This document shows, piece after piece, positions 53,170 to 64,000 of a stretch of DNA of 64,000 nt. A program made the position numbers and the translations under genes. This stretch comes from Paramecium pentaurelia (taxonomy: Eukaryota > Ciliophora > Oligohymenophorea > Peniculida > Parameciidae): contig CAJJDO010000022.1 in NCBI GenBank assembly GCA_905183005.1, positions 53,151-117,150 on the forward strand. Direction: 5' to 3'. Each line of letters starts with the position of its first letter. Within the stretch, counting starts at the first letter, position 1. The notes below the pieces were generated by a model. The model did no database searches. It was not told the origin of the DNA and saw only the letters and a program-made list of their open reading frames with translations.

Positions 53170-53935
53170 TCACTCTTTCTTTGCTAAAAGGTTTGTATCT
53201 GTTCTAGCTGCGACTGTCTTAAATTTTTCCATTTTAAATGGTTCTTTTTTTTCAGCTCCTTTAATCACTGCAAGTTTTTTATGATTACTATCATGAAATA
53301 ATTATGATGCCTTATTTGGTCTAACAATTGTATTCGTCATTTTGGATTCCTATATGATATAAGATGAAAAGTGATACTTATGAGCCAGCTCTTTTGTAAT
53401 ATTTGTCTAAAGTAATCGATGCTGCTTCTATTCCATAAGAATTACCCATTACTAATTTCATAGGAGTGGATGGTCTAAGGAATATATTTAGATAATAATA
53501 TAAACCTGTTTTTTCTTCCGTATCTAAACTCCTCTTCTGGTAATTCAATAGCTTAAATGTTAGTGCCTTTTTTAACTTGTAATCGAGCATCATGAGTTTA
53601 TCTGAATTTATACATATCCTAGAAGGAATATCAAATTAAGTTACATGTGCAGTAAGAGATCCATTGAAAACAGACATCTTATTAAGTTCAGCAAAATCTC
53701 TATTTGGAATTCTATCCTAAGATTCTTGATGAAATTTCCAAGTCATTGTTACTGAAATAAATTAGATAAGTAAATAATTACCTTCTTTGGCACCTTCTTT
53801 GTCTCTGATAAGAGGAAGGCCATAGATATAATCTTATTTTGGCAAATTGTATGTTGAGGGTTTTGGTTTTCCAACATCATCCTTCATAAGCACTGGATTT
53901 GAATAATTATGCGAGAAAGGAGGAGTTGTATACAT
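53170..53935 (-). CDS. CFAP77: CFAP77-like ciliary microtubule-associated protein
   Basis: ATG 53935 to TGA 53170 with introns of 30, 26, 31 and 28 nt; exons sum to 216 residues exactly. It matches the CFAP77 (DUF4483) pattern: LPKQDYIYGLPLIRDKEGAKE, W-K-F-H, RDFAELNKMSVFNGSLTAH, DARLQVKKGT, LPEEEFRYGRKNR and RPSTPMKLVMGNSYG. In known axonemes CFAP77 is a microtubule inner protein associated with the B tubule and inner junction. Its presence fits a ciliate. Divergent from the phosphotransferase gene, with only 13 bp between the two ATGs. Confidence 0.85.
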
Positions 53936-53948
53936 TATTAATAAAAAT
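53936..53948. promoter_or_regulatory. 13 bp divergent intergenic interval
   Basis: Only 13 bp, all A/T, separate the start codons of CFAP77 (-) and the phosphotransferase (+). Any promoter elements must overlap coding sequence, or one start lies further inside. Confidence 0.6.
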
Positions 53949-55253
53949 ATGAATTTATTAAATTATGACTTTATTGCTCAAGAAAATTTGAAGTTTTTAA
54001 AAACATACAAATACAAAGGCACTGATTAATCGTTGCTGTATAATTATGTCCTTTCACCTTTTGCAAATTGGTGTTTAAAATATGTGCCTTTTAATGTGGC
54101 GTAAAAGAATTTTCATAAAAAAAAGTCCTAATACGCTTACCTTGTTGGGACTAATATGCATCATAATTTGTCACTTATTATTTTATTTTGTGATGGGAGA
54201 CAACTTTTAAGGAACAATACCAGATTGGTTATTGTGGACAACGTTCATTTTACATATGATCTATATGGTAATTATATTTTACCTAAATTAGAATTTTGAT
54301 AATTTAGATGGAAAATAAGCCAGAAGAACAAGTAATGTAGTTAATAAATTGTATTTATAGACAATTCATCTCCTTTGGGTATGATTCTGGATCACAATTT
54401 TGATTCTATGATCATTGCAATATAAGGTAATTTATGGACGTAATTTAGGTACAAATTTCGTCACATGTCTTTAATGTGGATAATCATTATTAGCATTTTT
54501 ATTAATATGTGTTCCAACTTATCCATTCTATATCATAGCACATGAAGAATACTATACACATGAAATGAATTTGCCAATAATTAATGCTGCTGCAGAAGGC
54601 ACTGTTTTTGTTGGCTCATTATTTGCCATTAATGCCATATTTGGTATTTTTTTATTGAATTTATTCAAGGTTGCGATTTTTGGACTTAGAAGATGCCACA
54701 GTTTTATAATTTATAATTTAATACAGTGGCTATAATTATATTTTTTGTGGTTGTTGCCTTTGGACTTCCATTTGTGTAATTAAAATTCAAATATTATTTA
54801 TCAAGGTTCAAGAAAATTACAAAATTCGTCCCGCTTTCTCAAGCCCTTAAATCTCAAAGGTACATGCTATTCACGGGCTTAGTGTTATTTTATGTAATAC
54901 TCTTCTCTCCAAGTGATGTTGGTTCTAGACACATGAGAGCAATTCTCTATATATTTGGTTTCACAATGAGCAAAGCTGTGGTATTTGAATCATATTTATT
55001 TAAGGGTATTGTGGCTGTATATCATGTTAGCAATTAAGATTTACCTAATTATTTGAATTCTATTTATCTCTTCTTCGTATTGCTGTTAAATACGATATAT
55101 GGGTAAATTTTTGGATAAACAATAATTGAAGAAGGATTATTATTATAAATAATAGCTTTGATAACTATTCTTGTCCACATCCATTTCTTGTACAATATAA
55201 CTAGATAAATTAGCCAAGCTTTGAAAATTAAAGTATTTAAAATCAATAAATGA
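53949..55253 (+). CDS. Ethanolamine/choline phosphotransferase (CDP-alcohol phosphatidyltransferase)
   Basis: ATG 53949 to TGA 55253 with five introns of 25, 24, 29, 22 and 26 nt; 392 residues exactly, the usual CEPT/EPT length. The N-terminus YKYKGTDQSLLYNYVLSPF is typical of the family. The catalytic signature D-G-x2-A-R-x8-G-x3-D-x3-D is complete once the 29-nt intron is removed (NLDGKQARR..., PLGMILDHNFD). FGCDFWTQKMP matches the E-F-W motif region. About ten membrane helices follow. The family transfers phosphoethanolamine or phosphocholine from the CDP-alcohol to diacylglycerol in the ER or Golgi (Kennedy pathway). Which head group is used cannot be told. Two introns end AAG rather than TAG. 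Confidence 0.92.
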
Positions 55254-55265
55254 TTAAATTTATAA

Positions 55266-55875
55266 ATGGATATTAATATAGGAGAAACACTCTTCATTAT
55301 TGTAGGTGCTGCCATTTCTATTTCAGTTGGTGAATTAGTATCATGGTTCCTTGTTTATAGAAATGCAGATTATAAGGACCTTGTATCTAGAATAGAGACT
55401 GCTGTTTCCAAATATAATAAAGAGAAGGAATAATTTGTTAAGTAATTCGTTTTCTTATATGCTTTATCAGAGAAACAAATGCTAAAAATTAAGAGAAGAG
55501 ATTAGCATAAATTGAATCATAAATTAAAGGATTGAATTATGAAATGACATTTAAGAAAATGATATCTAATGCAGCAGTAGCTATACTCTCTATTGTTACA
55601 ATTAATTCAATTGGTAATTACTATTCAGGAATTGTTGTGGCTAAATTACCATTTGAACCATTTTGGATTCTTTAATAAATTACTCATAGAGGACTTAATG
55701 GTGACGATTTAACAGATTGTTCCTATATATTCATTTATATTTTATCAGCACTCATATTTAAATCTAATATACAAAAAATATTTGGTATCTATTTAATTTA
55801 TTATACCTAGGCTTGGAAGGTCCTAAAATGCCATTTGGTCCTGGTGGTCCTCAACCTAGTTTATTCAAGTAGTGA
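55266..55875 (+). CDS. TMCO1: TMCO1-like ER calcium-release channel
   Basis: ATG 55266 to TGA 55875 with introns of 29 and 26 nt; 184 residues (human 188). Order of features: first membrane helix (ETLFIIVGAAISISVGELVS), W-F-L-V-Y-R, a basic coiled coil, second helix with MISNAAVAILSIV, then the highly conserved VAKLPFEP, the THRGLNGDDLTDCSYIFIY segment, NIQKIFGLEGPKMPFGPGG and a Gly/Pro tail. In animals TMCO1 is an ER protein of the Oxa1/Get1/EMC3 superfamily proposed to release overfilled ER calcium and associated with the translocon. Starts 12 bp after the phosphotransferase stop. Confidence 0.93.
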
Positions 55876-55993
55876 ATATATACATTACAATATTATTAAT
55901 TAACTTTATTTAATTGTTTCTATTATCTCTTCATATATATTCTGAATTTAATATATTTATTATTTAATAATCAAATCAAAACTACATCTATTG

Positions 55994-56801
55994 ATGAGTT
56001 AAGAAGAATATTAAAAATAAGAAGAAGCTCCAAATGTTAATGTTCAACCAACTATTGGATAAGTTTAGTAAATATTAAAGAGAAAAAACAAAAAGAGAAC
56101 AATTTTAAATCCATAATAGAGTACAGGACATTGGAATGAATAAGAACATAAAACATATATCAATTTTCTCAATGTACATAGATCTGTTATGGAATCATCT
56201 GATTAAAAAAAAACATCTAAAATATTTAAACTCATGAGTGAAACAATAGGAACAAGAAGTCCTTCATAATGTAGGTATAATTACTTTTGCATATTGAAAG
56301 ATCTCACCATTAAAAGTTTAATCCTTTCTCTCATCAAGTAAAAAAGAGATAAAAAGGTGCTGGACGTAAGAAAAAAGAAAGTAATTCATAGATAGATAAA
56401 GCTAACAATGGATTCCTAGAAAATGCTTGTTTTCCTTAATTTATGTTTTAACCAACTGCTCCTTATTTCCCCTAACAACCTTTTGTAAATATTAAAGAAT
56501 GAGATTATAGGATTTCTAAATGATGTAATTACAATAGTTTCCATTTATGATGCAATATTTAGATTAAACAAATAAAGATGAAGAAAAAGTAGTTTAATAA
56601 GATCCATCTGTTTATTTTCATCAATTTATTATGAATCCTCAACAAGTATATGATGATAAGAACTAATTTTACAATTTTGGTTTTCCACAATAATAACAAA
56701 TGCAATTCAACTTTAATTACTTTTAATAATTACCAAATGAATTCTATGGTACCAATTCGGCTGAAATCATCCAAAAAGATAATTAATCAGAAGATCAATG
56801 A
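55994..56801 (+). CDS. Myb/SANT-domain DNA-binding protein
   Basis: ATG 55994 to TGA 56801 with two 26-nt introns; 251 residues exactly. Residues about 45-110 form a Myb/SANT-like helix set: GHWNEQEHKTYINFL, KIFKLMSETIGTRSP, SQCRSHHQKF. The last part is the recognition-helix region with the R-x2-x-Q-C-R-S-H-H-Q-K pattern of single-repeat Myb proteins. A basic run (VKKRQKGAGRKKK) could be a nuclear signal. The C-terminal half is Gln/Phe/Asn-rich and probably disordered. Likely a nuclear transcription regulator; targets unknown. Confidence 0.8.
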
Positions 56802-57237
56802 TTTAATTATATTGTTTTATTAAGTTGCATTTAAAGAATATAAAGCAAAGAACATATGGTTATATAGACTGATATCAAATTAATAAATAAAGTCTTATCA
56901 AAAAATAATTAAATCAAAGTTGTCTTTATAGTTTTAATCTTTTAAATAGTAAAAGAATATCCATACGATATCTAAGTTTGTTGAAGAAAATAATGATTAA
57001 ATAATTTATGTTCAATGCTGAAATATTAACTTATATTTTCATTTTAATCCTAAAGAAAGTTATGAAAAATAGATATTACAATAAATTTATAATAAAAATT
57101 AATAGTCTTTACTGTCAAAGTTTAGACTTTAGAGATATCTATATTTATAAAATTTAATATAATTTTATTAATTAATATATCCTAATTATAATGAAAAAAA
57201 AATTATTAATTTAATAATATATATGATCAAGGTAATC
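56802..57237. other. AT-rich convergent intergenic region
   Basis: 436 bp between the stops of the Myb gene (+) and the K+ channel gene (-). No coherent frame; serves as the 3' flank of both. Confidence 0.6.
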
Positions 57238-60200
57238 TCATTCTGGCACTATTCTTCTACTGTTTATAATTTGTTTTGCCTTATCTCTAAATTTAATCAC
57301 TACAGTTGCCTTCTTTTTAGAAAATGACATTGTTTTTCTTTACCTTTCTAATTTATAGTCTTCTTCAACATTTAATTTAGAGTATTTTTTAATATAAACG
57401 AATGGATAAAATAAATATTTGATAAATCTAGATAAATTTTCGATTAGATGTTTATTATAACAATTACTTACTTCTAATTAAGTAAAATTATTATGAGGTA
57501 AATAGAATTAAAAATCTCTTTATAAATCAAAGTTTTCTAAACACATGAATTTATCATTCAATTAATTTTAAATTAGAATAGATAAATTTTATAATTAAAG
57601 TACTGTTGTCTCTTGTTCCTAAAATGATTTTAATTATATTATTCTTTATTCTAAAGATGACCAATTCTCTTAAAGTTCTAAATCTGTAGTATTAAATAAA
57701 CTCATTTTCTTTTAAGGATCCTTTTCAATTTCTATTTTTAGATTTTTCAGTCTCTTTGTGAATTAAGATTATTAAGGTTATGGCATACATCTTTTTTTGA
57801 TCTAGAATTATTCCCCTTTAACTGAAACTATTTATTAATTGCTTTTTTAAGCTGTTCCATCTTCATCCTCTTATTTTTCTGGAGTGATCTGACTTTCCTA
57901 TTAACTGACATTATCTACTAAAGAGGAATGTGCTCTAGGTATTACTTTCAATTCATTTGAAGTGAATTAATCAGCAATTTATTGATTAGTTGAAAATTTC
58001 ATTAAAGGAGAAATCGTATTTTACCTAGCAGCTCTTCTTGATTAATGTATTTCATTCAATTATCCTATTCTTTATTACTTTATGTGTTTATTTTAATTAA
58101 CTTATGATGTCTTAGAAATATGTAATTATGGAGTTTATTTAATATAATCTTTAACTTCATCTGATGTGATACTATATTGTGGAGATTATTATTATTAATC
58201 AAAATCTATATCATTTATTTCATAATACTAACATTATTTCCAAAAGTCTTCTTTAAAATATTATGCTATTTCCATTATTATTTTTTGATCACTCTTACCA
58301 TTAAATTAACTTCTTCTGACCTTTCTTTTTTATTTTACTCTTGGTTATTTAATAATATATGTTTAAGATTTAATTATTTTTTCCTTATCTGCACAATAAT
58401 GTACCATAGGACAAAATTTAGTTATGTGATCTCTAGAATTACACATGTAACATTATACACCTATATCTCTCAAAAATTGTTCACCATTATTGTAAAGTAA
58501 ATCATCTCTTATTTAACAGTATTTTTCTTTATCCTCTGGAAACTCTCTCAATATTTTTAAAAATTGATTTCTTGGTAATACCAATAATTTAGTAAATCCT
58601 TTACTTTTATAAAACTCATTACAATATGTTCCAGTTATAAATTCATATAGACCAAATACTTAACCTGGACTTAGTTATTTAATATAAGAATCATTTTTAC
58701 AATTATTTTAATCTTATATTACTTGGATCGTTCCAATTTCAATAAATGCCAAATAATAATTCTGATATGAGTCAGGCTAATCTGTAAAATCGACTATATT
58801 TTCAGGTTAAACATCCAAATATCTAATTTTATTTACTAAAGCCTTTGTAAAACCAGGAGAAAGAAATTTTGAAAACATATCACAACTATTTAATATAATT
58901 GAGTTGGCTTCTAACATTAAAGAATCCCTTAGATTTTCTGATAATTACTCCAAAATTCCTTTAACTTCTTAAGAAATTTATGTATTTTAACATTCCCAAT
59001 AATATGCTAAATATTATCGAATTTTCACCTACAATTCATAGGTGATCTTCTTTTTAGCCATATATGTATTAATTATGCGTAGTTTCTACAATTTTTATTC
59101 ACTATATTTAGAAATTTCATCAATTATAGCTCCTACAGTATTTACACTATAAGGTAATTAGATACTAAATATCATAATAAATATGATGCATGTCACGTAT
59201 TCTAAATTAGCTAAAATTAATACAATACTCTACATTAAGGAGTTAGATCGCCATATCCAATAGTAAACATTGTGACAGTACAAAAATAAAATGATCTCAA
59301 ATACTAAACTATCCATTATTCATTAAGTATATCTTCCTTTATCATCCAACTAGTACCATTGGTTACAGAAGAACTTATTCTACCACACTACTATATGCTC
59401 TAATAAATACCCCAATCCAAATACATGCAGAAATATGTAAAATGTATAATAATAAGGTGATTAATTTTGCCAATTCCAAGAAACCTGCTTAAATTTTATT
59501 AAGATTTAAGACTTCTTCAAAAATTCTAGTTAATTTGGTTATATTTTAATATTAAACAGTAAATGATAATAATCCAATAAATACAAAGGGTTCATAATCT
59601 CCAATAGAATCCCAATTAACAAATAATAAACAAATTAAAAAGATTACAGAAAATGCATCTAATCCATATCCTTTGCTAAAATTATGATGAATAATTTTTG
59701 ATCTTTCCGAAACTATTTATCCAAATTAATAATAGGCTGTATTAAAATTAATAAACATATCAAATATCAATAGAAATGTTTATAAAGTAGTAATTATTAT
59801 TAATTTTTCTGAATATAATAATCTTTCCTCAAATACCATATCTATTGGAATAAGGATAATAAAATACAACCTAGTTATTGAAAGAACTACATCCCAAATA
59901 ATTCTTCCTTTATTTTCAGGTTGAATTACTGGAATTTAGAGTAAAACTTATTAAAACTTGTTCAAAATTAAATTTGATATCTATCTGTATTTAGCAATGA
60001 TTTTTTTAGGAAGACTTGGTGTTATTGATAAATGCAATGTTTTCATTAATCCAAGAGGTTTAAAGGAATGAGATTTTTATCCAAATATCTCAGTATCATA
60101 ATGAGAAGATGCATCATTAATTATTTCTAAATGTAATGGTTGTAATTTATGAAACATATGTTTATTTCTCAATATTCTATTAACAAATCTTCTAGTATGA

Positions 60201-60553
60201 AAATACTTCATAAAACTTCCACTAAAATTTGTTGATTATTTATGGTTTTTACTAATCAATTATATTGATGACTTTTGTTAAATGGGTCTTTAAGTTTAAT
60301 TTTATGAAGGAAGTAAAATTAATTATTCACAATCTTTTAGACCTTCAAAATTAGGTGATAATGGACTTAATATTACTTTTTCTTTTAAATCTTTTGAATT
60401 AGGAGGAGGTTCAACATTATATTTGTTATTTTATGGTTTTGGAAATTAAATTCCAACATCTGAAATAGATTCCATTGATAAGAAGTCTATGCATTCTTCA
60501 GGTCTAAAATCACTTATTATTAAATTATTTTCAGTTTCTAAATGAAATTGCAT
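57238..60553 (-). CDS. Voltage-gated-type K+ channel with cNMP-like domain and zinc knuckle
   Basis: ATG 60553 to TGA 57238, introns at 59391-59410 (20 nt) and 59211-59233 (23 nt); 1090 residues exactly. After about 200 soluble residues come S1-S6. The pore reads VTMFTIGYGDLTP, a K+-selective T-I-G-Y-G-D filter. The S4 region carries few basic residues, so voltage sensing may be weak. After S6 there is a C-linker and a cyclic-nucleotide-binding-like fold (LSPGFTKAL..., LSPGQVFGLYEF), but the usual phosphate-binding Glu/Arg pair is not evident. Directly after it is C-Y-M-C-N-S-R-D-H-I-T-K-F-C, a CCHC zinc knuckle. A long Gln/Ser-rich tail follows. Probably a ciliary or plasma-membrane channel; paralogues are numerous in Paramecium. 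Confidence 0.9.
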
Positions 60554-60614
60554 TCCGAATTATTTTGTAGTTTACAAAATGTTTATTAAGAATTTAAATA
60601 ATATTTCTAACTAC

Positions 60615-62566
60615 TCATATAATTTATGAAATATTTAATAAATAATCAAGTTCTTCAAAGTTTTTCATTTCTTATTATGCTAATTCCTTATAATCAATAT
60701 CAGTAATTTCTACAACTTTATATTATGGCCTTATAGATCCATTATAATCATGAAAAAGTACTTAAAGTTTTATTTATTGTTATCTAAATTTGGAAATATA
60801 CAAAATCATTCTTTGTTCTAATTCTGTTAAATTTTAATATTCATTAGCAGTTAAACCCAATAATCTAACTGCATAATCATCAAATACAGTAGCTTCTATT
60901 GTAGTATGTTCATCCATTATTTTAACATTTAATATAAAACTCATTTATGGTGAATCATTTTCTATAAAGCATTTCTTACATCTATATGTATTTCTTTATG
61001 GAACCAATTCCATTTTTGAAAGACATCGATTATTTGGACATCTAGGATATGTAAATATTGATATTCCATTTAAATATCCAATTACAATCATTTATTCATT
61101 ATTTTTATTTTTACCTTCATTCAATTACTTTAATACACATTCTTCTAATTATTCTAAATTTACTTTTAAGCAATTCTTACTAGGTTTCATAATTTAGTCT
61201 AAATCTTTCTCTTATAACCAATCTTTTAAGGTTTATACTCTAAAATTAATATAATTATTACTCAATATTGAAATCCTAATTATTTAGAATTATAGTATTA
61301 TAATTAGTAGTAAGATATGTAAAATTTTATTAATTTTTTAATGTCAAACCTTTACAAATAAGAATTTCACCTTTTTTAAATATTTAAGTCACATATTATT
61401 TTCCCATTAATTTTATTATAATCCTACCAGATTAATCTAAGGCAGTTAATTGTCTACAAACCTCTGATATGGTCTTAATTTCCTAATATAATTTATATGT
61501 TATATTTATACTTAAATTGCTACAACTACATCAATTATTGAATCTATTGGATGATTTTATAAATCATAAATTTTTTTAGGGGAAATCAAAGGTATTTTTG
61601 GAAGATCATTGTTATTAGATTCTTAGATAATAGAAAATTGTGTAAATGTTATAGATTTTGGATAATTTGAATTATCTTTAGATACACTTCCATTTCTAAA
61701 TAAATATACTTTTCCTTTTTCTAAAAGATTAAACATTTTTATGTTAGATTTATCATAAAATAATCCAGTTATAATTCCTTATTCTCTATCCATAATCATT
61801 ATTTTAAAATATTGAGAATTAATATTAGAATTTTTTTTCTTAAATTCTAACATATCACTTTTATCAATTATTCTTCCTTCTAAAACCCAAGATTTCTTTT
61901 TATTTACTAATAATTCTGAAATAGTCTAATTATCCTATAATTATTTAAAATAACTTTTATTCATTGTAATATCAATAATTGATTAGTTTATCAAATTTTC
62001 ATCAAATATTATTGAATTTTCTATTGGTTTTGAATAATTATAATTTTCAATCTTAACTTTTTTAAGAGTTTAAGGTTCTATTTATTATGAAGGTCTATTT
62101 AAATTAGTTTTGAGAATTGTATATTTTATTTTTTTTGTTTCACTTAAATGACTATCTGGATTGAATACACTAAGATCTAACAAAATGTCTTTATATCCTA
62201 AGTATTCGCATTCAAGTATGACAACAACATAACTCTCATATTTCTCAAGATAGCTTAGTTTCCATTTTAAAAGTAAAAGGACTATAGATTTAACATCATC
62301 ACTTCCTTATTCTTCTAAAAGTATTTATATAACTTTATACTTAATTATTTTTTCAATTAAATTGCTGCATTTCCTATTAATAAGGCTAATTATGTATGAA
62401 AGTAATCAATTAAGTGTGTTTCTATTACAATTTATTATCCTTTTATCACTTTTTCATTGTAACCTTAAAGTAGAAAAGATAATTTAGTATCTTATAAAGT
62501 AGAAATGTTCTCTTTATAATTTGTATAAAGATGTTCTATTTTTGATAGTTGTTCTTCAAAAATCAT
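60615..62566 (-). CDS. RPA1: Replication protein A large subunit
   Basis: ATG 62566 to TGA 60615, introns of 26, 29 and 22 nt; 624 residues exactly (human 616). N-terminal DBD-F-like region with LSYLEKYESYVVVILECEYLG, DBD-A (WVLEGRIIDKSDM..., YFKIMIMDREQGIITGLFY), DBD-B (IIDVVAIQEI..., LTALDQSGRIIIKL), and DBD-C with its zinc site C-P-N-N-R-C...Y-R-C-K-K-C and MSFILNVKIMDEH, FDDYAVRLLGLTANEY. RPA1 is the main single-stranded DNA binding subunit in replication, repair and recombination. The gene lies 61 bp upstream of the K+ channel start on the same strand. Confidence 0.93.
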
Positions 62567-62753
62567 TTATATAAAGTTAATTTAAGTATTAAATTAAAAA
62601 ATGGTTTATAAAGTATGGTTGAATTTCTGATCCTCATCCAACAAAGGTATTAATAAATGAAATTTAGAAACTTAAAGACTTTATATTATTGATAAAATAG
62701 AAATATTATAATAATGAATGTTTTATTATTATTATTTATATGTAATATCAAGC

Positions 62754-64000
62754 TCATTTGTTTACTACTGAATCGCCTGACTATGGTTTAGAACCTTGTT
62801 GAGTTTCTCCTGATTTAGCTCCATCAAGTTTATCAACTTGGCCTGATTAAGGTTTATTTGCTGAGTCAATTTAACCAGATTTAGGTCCATCAGCTTAACT
62901 TACTTAACCTGATTTAGGTCCAGTTCCAACTTCAAATTATCCTGATGCAGGACCTGAAACTTTTTCTACACCTCCAGATTATGGAATATTTCTTGTTAAT
63001 TTAATTGAACTCAATCCTTAGTTACCCAAAAGTACTGAGAGTACTTAATCAATTGGTTGTTTTGGTTCATATGGCCATAATTCAATTTGAGATTTAGGTT
63101 TAATATTGAATGCACCATCACCAATATGAAGATTCCAATTAAACATTGTTCCTTCAAATGGTTGTTTAAAACCATCAGCTCCTAAATAGAACCAGAATTG
63201 ATTTGGAACAAAATGTTTTAGTCCATTAAATTAGAAACTATCTTCTCTATTTAGATATAATGCATAAGCAAATCCTTTTCTAACCTTTGAAGAATATCCA
63301 AAATAGAGATAAACCCATTCTCCTTAGTTTTCTTAGATCTAGAATTAAGTAGATAAATCATTTTGATCATCATCATTAGTATCAAGATTTCCATAATCAT
63401 AAGTAGATAAGATGAATGAATCTTTAGATTAGAAACCAGCTAAGGTTCTATCACCAGCATTAGTTGAGTCTTTCTAATATCCTGGAGCATTGATAGTCAA
63501 TCTAAAGATTGATTTAAGAGTTTCTTCACTGCTTCCCTTCTTTGCTTGTAACCAACCAGATACAGCATATTCAAGAACACCTTAATATTAATCATAGAAA
63601 GTCTTAATTGGATTAGGATTTTCTTTTTCGAAATTTTATTAATCTCTTAAAACATTAATATCTGTTCTTTATGGAACTTTGAGATTTGGTTTTGGATAAA
63701 CTTAGATAACATCTTTTAGGAATTATTCTTTGGATCCAACGAAACCTTATCCAAAATTGACTCTTAAATCTGAGATCATACCATTGAAGGCAGGATATCC
63801 AAATTCATTATTGGCAACTACAACTCTTGCATAACCATTTAAAGGTAAATGTTAGATATCAAGGAATTCAATTCTACCAACAGGGTTTTCAGGTAAATCT
63901 CCAAATAGTACAAAACCAACAGCTCTTGGTTGATCCTTTGATGTGAATGAATAATAAATATAATTCCAATGACCTTCTAGATAATCATCATAGTTAATGT
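62754..64000 (-). CDS. LamG/lectin-like domain protein, 3' part
   Basis: The frame is open from the window edge to TGA 62754, 415 residues visible, no intron. Two concanavalin A/laminin-G-like jelly-roll domains can be seen. One ends with GYPAFNGMISDLRVNFG and the other with KQPFEGTMFNWNLHIGDG, the usual F-x-G-x-(I/M)-x-x-(L/W)-x-(I/L)-x-x-G closing strand. Between them, YAVSGWLQAKKG is an N-terminal strand of the second domain. The last 76 residues form an 11-residue repeat around P-x-S-G-Q. Such domains bind glycans or proteins, usually outside the cell; the start and any signal peptide lie beyond the window. Confidence 0.7.
62757..62984 (-). repeat. 33 bp coding repeat (P-x-S-G-Q tail), 7 copies
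   Basis: Seven copies of an about 11-residue unit: PQSGG, GPASGQ, GPKSGQ, GPKSGQ, KPQSGQ, GAKSGE, KPQSGD, each followed by five or six variable residues, up to the stop. Probably a flexible, disordered tail. Confidence 0.8.

Noticed and set aside
1..64000. Tetrahymena origin
   Set aside because: It shares the code, but Tetrahymena introns are much longer; 20-34 nt introns and 12-20 bp intergenic gaps point to Paramecium.
1..64000. Telomere repeats (C4A2/C3A3 type), tRNA or rRNA genes, CRISPR arrays
   Set aside because: Looked for by eye on both strands and not found.

Overview
The window is ciliate somatic-type DNA, most likely from a Paramecium. Four signs agree. It is very AT-rich. Every convincing reading frame needs TAA and TAG to be read as glutamine, with TGA as the only stop. 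Genes are split by 20-34 nt introns of GT...AG type. Gene spacing on the right side is tiny, down to 12-20 bp. Removing the proposed introns makes at least eleven genes divisible by three and ending on TGA, which is a strong internal check. Standard-code ORF calls are almost useless here, and the real genes were rebuilt by hand.

Layout. (1) 1-2.7 kb holds a frameshifted relic of a von Willebrand A / alpha-kinase gene. (2) 2.7-10.5 kb is a block given twice around a single n; its second version contains an intact cysteine-rich multi-pass membrane protein (4993-10505, +) with a 138 bp tandem repeat. (3) 10.5-31 kb is gene-poor. It holds a small C-x2-C gene, a Cys-rich coiled-coil gene with a frameshift, a protein kinase with W-I-E-L-S / Y-N-G-E-Y repeats (16674-19334, -), part of a WD40-like gene next to a 148-N gap inside another duplicated block, a second repeat gene without a kinase (22881-25031, -), and another Cys-rich multi-pass protein (26768-30752, -). 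(4) 31.1-32.1 kb is an extra truncated copy of the promoter and 5' part of the gene at 48.5 kb, fused directly to left-flank sequence. (5) 32.3-48.2 kb carries a third Cys-rich multi-pass gene (32484-36468, +), a pseudogene, a large single-span membrane protein (40210-44272, +), a GC-rich island and a 981-N gap. (6) 48.5-64 kb is compact, ordinary gene space: OGFr-like protein, PWP2, a coiled-coil protein, CFAP77, an ethanolamine/choline phosphotransferase, TMCO1, a Myb/SANT protein, a K+ channel, RPA1 and the 3' part of a LamG/lectin-like protein.

How it fits together. The right third is housekeeping: ribosome biogenesis, axoneme, phospholipid synthesis, ER calcium, replication, and excitability. 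The left two thirds is dominated by extracellular cysteine-rich membrane proteins, repeat proteins and decayed genes, like an accessory or subtelomere-like zone.

The most notable observation is that the sequence itself carries two versions of one junction. In one, the left flank at 31.14 kb joins directly to the flank at 48.17 kb through a 5 bp ATATA microhomology. In the other, about 15.9 kb holding two complete surface-type membrane protein genes lies between. Alternative programmed DNA elimination, a deletion allele, or an assembly chimera could all explain this; reads spanning the junctions would decide.
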